Positions 55,460 through 64,000 of a stretch of 64,000 nt of DNA are shown here, piece by piece. Below the pieces are notes generated by a model. It did not search any database and was not told where the DNA came from. It saw only the letters and a list, made by a program, of their open reading frames with translations. How positions within the stretch are numbered: the stretch's first letter is position 1; each line of letters begins with the position of its first letter. The translations under genes were made by a program, and so were the position numbers. The stretch is from Ashinkailepas kermadecensis (taxonomy: Eukaryota; Arthropoda; Thecostraca; Neolepadidae): positions 15,001 through 79,000 of the forward strand of contig JAOTOM010002634.1 of the NCBI GenBank assembly GCA_034440615.1, read 5' to 3'.

Positions 55460-56112
55460 TGCCCAGCTCGTGATGTGACGACACCACTCCGTCTTGTGGC
55501 GGTACACTGTCCATCCCGTGATGTGACGTCACCACTCCGTCTGGTGACGGTACACTGTCCAGCCTGTGACGTGACGTCACCACTCCGTCTTGTGACGGTA
55601 CACTGTCCAGCCCATGGCGTGACGTCACCACTCCGTCTGGTGACGGTACACTGTCCATCCCGTGACGTGACGTCACCACTCCGTCTGGTGACGGTACACT
55701 GTCCAGCCCGTGATGTGACGTCACCACTCCGTCTGGTGGCGGTACACTGTCCAGCCCGTGATGTGACGACACCACTCCGTCTGGTGGAGTTACACTGGGG
55801 ACGGGCGGCGTTTGCGTGACTGTCCAGCCCGTGATGTGACGTCACCACTCCGTCTGGTGGCGGTACACTGTCCAGCCCGTGACGTGACGTCACCACTCCG
55901 TCTGGTGGCGGTACACTGTCCAGCCCGTGATGTGACGTCACCACTCCGTCTGGTGGCGGTACACTGGGGACGGGCGGCGTTGGCGTGACTGTCCAGCCCG
56001 TGATGTGACGTCACCACTCCGTCTGGTGGCGGTACACTGTCCAGCCCGTGATGTGACGTCACCACTCCGTCTGGTGGCGGTACACTGGGGACGGGCGGCG
56101 TTGGCGTGACTG
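55460..56112. repeat. 48-bp minisatellite with TGACGTCA sites
   Basis: About 12 units of ccagcccgtgatgtgacgtc, then accactccgtctggtggcgg and tacactgt. Most units hold GTGACGTCAC, a full CRE palindrome. Three units are extended by ggggacgggcggcgttggcg. Because 48 is a multiple of three, all units stay open in several frames; these are shadows. Confidence 0.95.
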
Positions 56113-56334
56113 TCGGGAGACGTCAGGCGGACGAGGTACACCCACGCCCGTTCCGACGACGCACGTGCTGATCTGGTCGACAAGGTCTGCGACACTTCGA
56201 AGACGGCGCCTGGCCTCGTTAGCGCTGGCACCCCGGCCGGCTGCTGATGGCTGGTGTTCGCTGGGACCGCCGTGGGGCGCTCATCCGGAAGTCGCCTTTG
56301 ATGTTGTCGAGCACACCTACTTGAGTCAGCACAC

Positions 56335-56413
56335 TTGAGTCAGCTATGGGCGCCAAATGACCGTGTAGTCGGCGCGCCCTTAAGCCCAAATAATCAATCA
56401 ATTGAGTCAGCTA
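56335..56413 (+). mobile_element. Solo LINE 3'-hairpin tail (type 3) with 12-bp target duplication
   Basis: A 55-bp insert (56347-56401; TGGGCGCCAAATGACCGTG, then TAGTCGGCGCGCCCTTAAGC and AATCAATCAA) lies between exact repeats ttgagtcagcta (56335-56346 and 56402-56413). Confidence 0.88.
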
Positions 56414-56805
56414 GCGCGCTGGGTGAACAAGAACAAGAGGTTGGTGACTGCGTGTGTTGATCGTCGGGTGGTTTCTGTGTGCGCTGCCGCCAGGCAATGC
56501 CGGTGCCGGGATGAAGCGATGTCCGCCCCGGGCGTGGTGTAGGTGTCCGCCGATAGGGTCAGGCTGTGGTCGGACTCTTCCAGCCTGATCACGTCGTCCA
56601 CTGGTTACGCGTCCACTGATCACGTCGTCCACTGGTGACGGCTCGGCAGTTCTGCTGTATCGTATGGCGTGCGTGAAGGAAGAATGGCGTCTCCCAAAGG
56701 CAGTGAAAGGTTTCCATGCTGCTCGTCTGTGGATCGCAAAGGCGCTGTGCCGCTCCAAGTTGCCGAGTTCCTAGTTCCAAGTTGTCTCCAAGTTGCCGTC
56801 GTGTG
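56414..56805. other. No gene recognised
   Basis: Spacer between the LINE tail and the 50-bp array. A short tandem of 'gtccactg(g/a)t' occurs at 56593-56640. Confidence 0.5.
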
Positions 56806-56806
56806 C

Positions 56807-57998
56807 CAGCCGGATGGCTGTCGTATCTCAGCACAGAAGGGTGTCGATATGCGGGGACGCATGGCTGTCATCTCAGCACAGAAGGGTGGCGATATGCCGG
56901 ACGGATGGCTGGCTGTCGTATCTCAGCACAGAAGGGTGGCGATATGCGGGGACGCATGGCTGTCATCTCAGCACAGAATGGTGGCGATATGCCGGACGGA
57001 TGGCTGACTGTCCTATCTCAGCACAGAAGGGTGGCGATATGCCGGACGGATGGCTGGCTGTCGTATCTCAGCACAGAAGGGTGGCGATATGCCGGACGGA
57101 TGACTGGCTGTCGTATCTCAGCACAGAATGGTGGTGATATGCCGGACGGATGGCTGGCTGTCGTATCTCAGCACAGAAGGGTGGCGATATGCCGGACGGA
57201 TGGCTGGCTGTCGTATCTCAGCACAGAAGGGTGGTGATATGCCGGACGGATGGCTGGCTGTCGTATCTCAGCACAGAAGGGTGGCGATATGCCGGACGGA
57301 TGGCTGGCTGTCGTATCTCAGCACAGAAGGGTGGCGATATGCCGGACGGATGACTGACTGTCGTATCTCAGCACAGAAGGGTGGTGATATGCCGGACGGA
57401 TGGCTGGCTGTCGTATCTCAGCACAGAAGGGTGGCGATATGCCGGACGGATGGCTGGCTGTCGTATCTCAGCACAGAAGGGTGGTGATATGCCGGACGGA
57501 TGGCTGGCTGTCGTATCTCAGCACAGAAGGGTGGCGATATGCCGGACGGATGGCTGGCTGTCGTATCTCAGCACAGAAGGGTGGTGATATGCCGGACGGA
57601 TGGCTGGCTGTCGTATCTCAGCACAGAAGGGTGGTGATATGCCGGACGGATGGCTGGCTGTCGTATCTCAGCACAGAAGGGTGGCGATCTGCCGGACGGA
57701 TGGCTGGCTGTCGTATCTCAGCACAGAAGGGTGGCGATATGCCGGACGGATGGCTGGCTGTCGTATCTCAGCACAGAAGGGTGGCGATATGCCGGACGGA
57801 TGGCTGGCTGTCGTATCTCAGCACAGAAGGGTGGTGATATGCCGGACGGATGGCTGGCTGTCGTATCTCAGCACAGAAGGGTGGTGATATGCCGGACGGA
57901 TGGCTGGCTGTCGTATCTCAGCACAGAAGGGTGGTGATATGCTGGACGGATGGCTGGCTGTCGTATCTCAGCACAGAAGGGTGGCGATATGCCGGCAA
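56807..57998. repeat. 50-bp minisatellite
   Basis: About 23 highly uniform units of gcacagaagggtggcgatat, then gccggacggatggctggctg and tcgtatctca, with recurring (c/t) at one site (ggcgatat/ggtgatat). The left units are shorter and more varied. Uniformity suggests recent expansion. Confidence 0.96.
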
Positions 57999-58480
57999 TG
58001 GTTGGCTCGCCATTTCGCAGTGTAAACTATGCGTGGCTGTCTTGCGTCGTGTCCTCCGCCCCGAAGCTACCAGTGAAGTTTTATGATGTTCCCTTGGAAA
58101 AAGCCACCAATTGATATTTTCCAGGTTTCTTTTCGTAGCCGTAGCGTTCCCATTTCTCGCCGCAAGCCTTGTGGTATATTTCCGAAATCTGGGTAGTTGG
58201 GTGAGTAAACGTAGGTGGTGCTCAAACGCCGCTTGCCGATCCTACAAATTGCATCTATTCCCGAAGCGGACTGAATTATCCCCCACCAATGTATGTCTTA
58301 TGTCGCTGGGTATAATTGCGTAACTCTGTCTCGTTCTTCTCAGACTGGGAAGGGGGAGAGGCCGCGGCCATGACTCATAGTTATCATAGTCTCCCGAGCC
58401 AACTGCTCAAGGAGGCCGCGGTATCCAGAATCTCGCTTGCAGTACTCATCCATGGTGCTTAAACTTTGTGGACTTGTCTG
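57999..58480. other. No gene recognised
   Basis: About 0.5 kb of non-coding sequence between the 50-bp array and the TA tract. Confidence 0.5.
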
Positions 58481-58482
58481 TT

Positions 58483-58539
58483 TTATATATATATGTGTGT
58501 GTATATATGTGTATGTATATATATATATGTGTGTGTGTG

Positions 58540-58630
<91 letters not shown>

Positions 58631-58672
58631 CTATATGTATATGTATGTATATCTATATATGTATATATTTAA
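58483..58672. repeat. (TA)n/(TG)n microsatellite
   Basis: TATATGTGTG mixed blocks lead into pure TA (58540-58625) and then TATGTATATC blocks. Confidence 0.97.
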
Positions 58673-58815
58673 TACACATACTATACATATAGCGCCATTT
58701 ATCGTTCATAATCATGTGCTGTCAACGCGACGGGTGCGCCTGTCTTTTTGTTATCAATTTCGGAATTGTTGACATCGTCTCCGAAAGCGCGCATCGAGAG
58801 TAATTCTTGACCGCA

Positions 58816-61800
58816 GTCTGTGTCTGGCTCTGATGACTCTAATAATATCATGTGTGGAAAATCCAATTACATGGGGGCATATAATTATAGGGGGCAATCA
58901 TTTCTAAACTTGCTCACTTCATATGGATTTTGGCCTGCTATAACAAAAGCCACTCGTGCACATAGTGCTGGAATGGCTTTGCTTGACAATATATTTATAA
59001 ATGATTTCTCCTATATCTGCTCTTCTGGAATATTGCTTGAAGACTTATCGGATCACCTTCCTATTTTGGTGACTTTAACTCTTGATGAAAATCAAACCTC
59101 AACAAAAGGTAATAGAATAGCATTTGATTACAATTAAGTGACTAAATTAAATGATTATTTGGTATTGGCACTGCAAAATTTTGACAACAACACTGATGCA
59201 AATGTTGCGTGTTCTCAATTGATAAATGCATATACAGAAGGTATGAAGCTTTGTACTAAAACACTTACACATAGCAGTAGGAGAACCCCCATGAAGCCAT
59301 AGATAACTGCAGGAATATTATGTTCCATAAATAAAAAAATTAATTATACAAGAAGTACTTAAAAAATCAAAGCATACAAAATAAATTAGAGTATAAACAA
59401 TATAGAAACATTTTAGTTCATATCTTAAGAGATGCAAAAAAACTGTACTATCAAACAGCACTCTATCACAATCAGCAGGATAAACAAAAAACTTGGAACA
59501 TCCTAAATGAACTGATAAATAAGAAAAAAATTAGATCCAAACTTCCAGATACATTAGTAGATGAAGATGGCAATGAATATGAAAAGAATTATGTACCAAA
59601 TGCATTTAATAATTTCTTTGTCTCTATTGGAGAAAGGCTAGAACAAAAAATAGCACCTACAGAAAAAGATCCTACTGAATACATAGCTGAACCTACCTAT
59701 GCAAAGTTTTCTGATAATATATGGACCAATGAAGCTCAAGTAGAATCAATTATTAGGAACTTGAAATCTGTTGGAGGTGGCATAGATGGAATTAACACAA
59801 AAAAATTTAATGCTTACATATCAAAGTATATTGAAACAGATTACCCATCTACTTAATATCTGTCTACAAACTGGAATATTTCCTGACGATTTTAAGAAAG
59901 CAGTTGTTGTACCTATATTCAAGGCAGGAGAACGTCATAAATTCACAAATTATCGACCTATATCTTTACTCCCTATATTCTCTAAAATTTTGGAAAAAAT
60001 ATTACACTCCTATCTTTCATCATATTTGGAACTAAACGATGTACTAAGCCCTTTTCAATTTGGCTTCAGAAGAAATCATAGCACATACATGCCCATTATG
60101 CATTTATATAATGAAATTACGAAGTCCATTGAAAATGGAGATATTTTGTGTGGCTTATATATTGATTTTAAAAAGGCCTTTGACACAGCTAGCACAGACA
60201 TACTAGTTAGGAAATTACAGTGCATTGGAGTTGAAGGTCCCCTACTTAGGATATTATAATCATATCTTAAAAATAGATATCAGCAAACTAAAGTATATGA
60301 GATGTTATCTGAACCAGAGTTAATTGCTATGGGTGTTCCTCAAGGCTCCATTCTAGGACCATTATTATTTATCATTTATATCAATGACTTGGCCAGAATT
60401 CTAAAACAAGCAAATATGTACTTCTTTGCTGATGACACAGCTATTGTCAAGGCTAGAAATATAGATGAATTACAGAATAAAATGAATGGCATTGTGCCTG
60501 AGCTAACAACATGGTTCAAAGCAAATAGGTTATCTCTAAATGTAACAAAGACAAATTATCAAATATATTCTGGAACTCCCAGCAGTGACATAGATATAGT
60601 GATCAATTTGGCAAAAGTGAACAGAAAACAACAAATCAAGTATCTTGGCATAGTGCTTGATGAAAAATTGACTTGGCATGGGCACATTGATTATGTCACA
60701 ACCATCATTAGTAGAAACTTGGGTATTATGGGGAGGACAAAATATTTCATTACAAGTCGAGAACTGAAGTACTTATATAACTCTTTAATCCTTCCCTATA
60801 TAAATTATTGTGCGTTGATTTGGGGTAATAATTATCCCACAAGATTAGACCAAGTTATAAAATCCCAGAAACGTGCATTACGGATTATTGATTATAAACA
60901 TTATACATATCCTACAAATGAGTTATTTATCAAGTACAACATATTGAAGTTCACTGATATGGTGCAGGAACAAAACATATTAATACTACACAAATTTGTA
61001 CATGATACATTGCCATGTGCTATGGCAGACTTCTTTCAATATGCAACACCTACTAATACAAGAATCATTCAACATTTCTCTATACCATTTACTTATCGAC
61101 AACATAGGCTGTTTGCTATTACATACTCTGCACCAAAATCCTGGAATAGTGTAATTTGCCAAATATTTCCCAGAATAGAACAGGTGCCAAGGAAAAAAAA
61201 ATGTGCTAAGAAATGCCTTATAATTATACATATCAAACAAGAACATATCAAACAAGAACTGGAGTTATATGGAATTATATACACTTTATGGAATTATACA
61301 TATCAAACAAGAACTGAAGACTGAATCTAGTTCATGTAACTCATATAGATATCTTTTAAAAATTATACCTTGCCATAGAGAACGTCACTGTTAATATAAG
61401 GCAACACAGAAAAGTATGATGTGCGTGAATGAATGGGTTTTTTGTTTTTGTTTCGTTTTGTTTTTTGTTTCTTTTTTGTGATGGAGGATTCTGTTAGGTT
61501 CGTATTCACCCATGCATATTCTGCATGAGTTATCTTCGTCTGAATGCTTTCATCTTTTCTGTACTCCCCCTAACATTTCAACTTGTCACCCTGGGAATTC
61601 CGTGGGCGCTACTAGCTTGCTACCTGCCCATGGTTTTCCCGGGGTCTCATTTCCTTTCTACTAATTGGTGGTAGTCTATCTGCAAAAAGAAAAAGAAAAT
61701 ACAGAAGGGATGGTAATAGTATTGGTATAATCACATTCTGTTGTATCTCTTGCTTGCATCCCGAGGCACCCATGGGTTGGCTGTCCTGATCTATGGGCAG

Positions 61801-61918
61801 CTCACCTAGGGAAGCTCCACACTGAAAGACCCAATGAAGGTGCATACAGCCAAATTAGGATAGGCTGCTGCTGCATCTGATATGGGGACAATAAAAAAAA
61901 AAAATAATAATAATAATA
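58816..61918 (+). mobile_element. 5'-truncated AT-rich LINE (CR1/L2/Jockey-like), disrupted
   Basis: The left end starts within the endonuclease (about 58820-59137), with LLDNIFINDF and LSDHLPILVT. A connecting region follows with stops (59139-59785). RT pieces: GIFPDDFKKAVVVPIFKAG and NYRPISLLPIFSKILEKIL (59786-60259), then GVPQGSILGPLLFI and FFADDTAIV (60302-61324), catalytic FADD intact. The thumb and C-terminal part include YLGIVLDEKLTW. A 3' UTR ends in poly(A) and AAT repeats (about 61890-61918). There is no RNase H domain. Frameshifts near 59830 and a stop at 60259 disable it. It is far more AT-rich than the neighbouring DNA. Confidence 0.88.
60302..61324 (+). pseudogene. Reverse transcriptase C-terminal half of the AT-rich LINE
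   Basis: A 340-residue frame from MLSEPELIAMGVPQGS carries RT blocks B (GVPQGSILGPLLF) and C (YFFADDTAI), then the thumb with LSLNVTKTNYQIYSG and ISRNLGIMGRTK. The N-terminal palm block A (LYIDFKKAFDTAS, near 60160) is in the frame before the stop at 60257-60259. The end (HIKQEHIKQELELYG) derives from a short duplication of 'catatcaaacaagaac'. Confidence 0.85.
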
Positions 61919-62405
61919 TTCACAAAAGCAATAAGAATGTTCACGGCACACTCGGTGTATTATTGTCTCACAAGCTTTCGCTGGAAAGCCGGCAGGTCAT
62001 CTGTAACATTCCTTTGCAACGTAACATCTCGGAAGCTGAAGAATTATACTTTTATAGCGGCATGCTCACCAGGAATCACATCCTCGTGCGCAGTGAACGG
62101 TCTCATAGATCCATACATCATCAGCTCGATTGGTCATGTCCGGAAATTGGCCAGCTACGATTGCTGGGGCTGAAGCACGATAATTTACCACATCGTCTCC
62201 AGATTGCCACACACCGTCAGCTGTCATCAGTAGCATGGTTAGCTCCGGAAACAGGAGTACGTCACTAGCTTGCACGTTGTGACACCATAGCCGACAGTAA
62301 AAAAGGTATTGCAAACAATAGCACTACCCAACCATTTGTATTTAATTGTGTCCTATCTAGTAATCCTTGGGCTGAAATACTTGGGTTGTATCTTTTGGAT
62401 AGTGG
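61919..62405. other. No gene recognised
   Basis: About 0.5 kb of non-coding sequence between the LINE and the SINE. Confidence 0.5.
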
Positions 62406-62409
62406 TTCC

Positions 62410-62690
62410 GATAGTTAGCTCCGATAGCTCAGTTGGCTAGAGCACTGGCCTGCACTGGTCTCCCCTGTCCTGTCAAGACGGTCGAGTCGCTTCACCCCCT
62501 CACATAGCCTCTGGCTGGGAGGGCCAGCTGGCAACTGCCCTGATATGGCCTGGGACGCGGCGCTGGGACGGCCTTGTCGGTGCATTGACGGCACACGTTA
62601 AACTCTGAAAATTTGCAGTTGAGCTTAGAATTCACGGATGGGGCGATGGGGTTTAGGTAGCACCCCTAGCTCATGTAGAAAAAAAATCAT
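62410..62690 (+). mobile_element. tRNA-derived SINE
   Basis: GCTCCGATAGCTCAGTTGG (62414 on; box A) and GGTCGAGTCGCTTC (box B) form the tRNA-like head. The body has CTCACATAGCC, GCAACTGCCCTGATATGGCC and GTGCATTGACGGCAC, shared with the reversed copies at 2.6 and 11.4 kb. The 3' end runs into an A-rich stretch near 62680. Confidence 0.8.
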
Positions 62691-62699
62691 AATCAATGT

Positions 62700-63535
62700 A
62701 TATAGGTCAGACACGACAAAATATTACCATAGGCGTCTTGGATTTCTCTGGTCGTGAGGTTTGCTGCACGCTACTCCGGATGTAGTTTCTGGAGTTGCCA
62801 AATGTAATTAGATGTTCATTTTCACTGGATCACCGTAGACGCAATACCAAGAAACTGAAATTGTCAGTTTCGCCTTATCACAACTAGCAGAAGTATTTAG
62901 GTCATCCTCCATGATTATGAAAACATATGAAATTTTGCGCTACTATGAATACAATCCACCTTCTGTTACGTTGTACGCAGCCGATATTAAAACGTTTTCA
63001 CATCAGTCGGTCTCCAGTGTTCCATGAGCTAGTTCTCTCAATGTTCATGTGCAGTGGTGTATATGACACGAAGGAGCACCCTCCTATTGTTGGGTATCAC
63101 GTGGCATTGGCATGAATGGCGTTTCCTGCTACGCGCGCGTCCTATTCATTCATCATACTTGTTCATCTTCACCACTAGGCCTACGCCTAGGCGCACCTAA
63201 GGGGGAGGGAAAGAGGAGTAGGGGTCTGGTCCAGCTTCGTAGTGTTCGATACGTTCTCGTTTTTGGCCATCGTGCTGTCATAAAACAAGCTTGGAAACCG
63301 AAAATGATGTGACCAGATTACGACACGTCTTTTGTGGGTAGAGGGGAAGAGGTCTCGCAGACTAAAAACCTATGCCTGTTGCAGGCAGAACAGGCACCAG
63401 CGCGCTTGAGGGGGGTGGTGCGGGGCCCAGCCTCTCTTTATGGACGAATTTTGCCTTGTTTTCGGGTCCTGACAAGCTGACAATAAAGACCAGATCCTGC
63501 AACACATTTATCTGAGAGCAGACTTTTGAAATCAG
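62700..63535. other. No gene recognised
   Basis: About 0.8 kb, only short random frames. Confidence 0.5.
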
Positions 63536-63537
63536 AG

Positions 63538-64000
63538 AGCGGCCTCCTACTCTCCCTCCCCCTCTCCATCCCCCTCCCGTCCGCTCCCCTCCGCTCCTCT
63601 CCTCTCCGCTCCTCTCCTCTCCTCTCCTCTCCCCTCCTCTCCTCTCATCTCCTCTCCCCTCCGCTCCTCTCATCTCCTCTCCCCTCCCTCCCCTCATCTC
63701 CTCTCCCCTCCCTCCCATCTCCTCCCCCATCTCTCCCCTCTCCTCCCCTACCTCGTTCTCTCCCTCCCTCCCTCCCTCCCCTCCCTCCCTCCCTCCCTCC
63801 CTCCCTCCCTCCCTCCCTCCCTCCCTCCCTCCCTCCCCTCCCTCCCTCCCTCCCTCCCCTCCCCTCCCTCCCTCCCTCCCTCCCTCCCTCCCTCCCTCCC
63901 TCCCTCCCTCCCTCCCTCCCTCTCTCCTATCCCATCCCCTCCCTCTCTCCTATCCATCCCCTCCCTCTCTCCTATCCCATCCCCTCCACTGCCCTCACAT
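63538..64000. repeat. (CTCCT)n/(CCCT)n polypyrimidine tract
   Basis: More than 450 bases of almost pure C/T on the plus strand, first in CCTCTC-type blocks, then long CCTC-tetramer runs, to the end of the window. Suitable for triplex formation. Gly/Arg/Glu-rich minus-strand frames are shadows. Confidence 0.96.

Noticed and set aside
55404..56231. Minus-strand and plus-strand frames in the 48-bp array
   Set aside because: Unit length is a multiple of three, which keeps frames open on both strands without selection.
56669..58086. Chains of 60-170 codon frames with repeated QHRRVAICRTDGW
   Set aside because: Shadow of the uniform 50-bp array; frames restart in each unit.

Overview
This window is eukaryotic nuclear DNA, almost certainly from an invertebrate animal. 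It has no operons or ribosome binding sites. It has GT-AG spliced exons, several families of non-LTR retrotransposons, tRNA-derived SINEs, hAT-like and TTAA-flanked DNA elements, many minisatellites and long (TA)n tracts. The style of the reverse transcriptases suggests an arthropod, but only weakly. Most of the sequence is mobile or repetitive.

Layout: 1-9.4 kb holds a 17-bp minisatellite, a reversed tRNA-SINE, a dispersed 0.3-kb repeat, a 20/21-bp minisatellite rich in TGACGTCA, and a TTAA-flanked 1-kb element. From 9972 to 18314 on the minus strand lie five colinear pieces of a Tc1/mariner-family transposase. They join at good GT-AG sites into a 345-residue reading frame with one in-frame stop. 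From 20.4 to 21.5 kb there is a fold-back element, a SINE with a 14-bp target duplication and a 21-bp tandem array. An exon at 21527-21704 (plus strand) looks like the end of an FHA domain of the PHLDB/LL5 type. Its phase fits a large exon at 53825-54862 and a possible terminal exon at 55363-55390, which implies an intron of about 32 kb.

That putative intron holds two LINEs of an I-like group. One is a decayed copy (about 22.27-25.69 kb). The other is a full-length copy (33697-41083) flanked by exact 15-bp target duplications, with its ORF2 broken by two frameshifts and a TTAA-type DNA element. It also holds a CR1/L2-like LINE relic, a large higher-order minisatellite (29.93-32.57 kb), two hAT-like non-autonomous elements and several other repeats. 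After the terminal exon come a 48-bp and a 50-bp minisatellite, a long (TA)n tract, an AT-rich 5'-truncated LINE (58.8-61.9 kb), another tRNA-SINE and a pyrimidine-rich end.

Most notable: (1) the intron-split Tc1/mariner-like transposase gene, possibly a domesticated gene or a relic of one; (2) a set of 41-64 bp insertions, most with target duplications, that consist only of the hairpin tail found at the 3' end of the I-like LINEs; (3) TTAA-flanked elements dense in AGGTCA half-sites; (4) a 44-bp tandem duplication that has copied the 3' splice site of the FHA-gene exon four times, where only the last copy gives an open frame.
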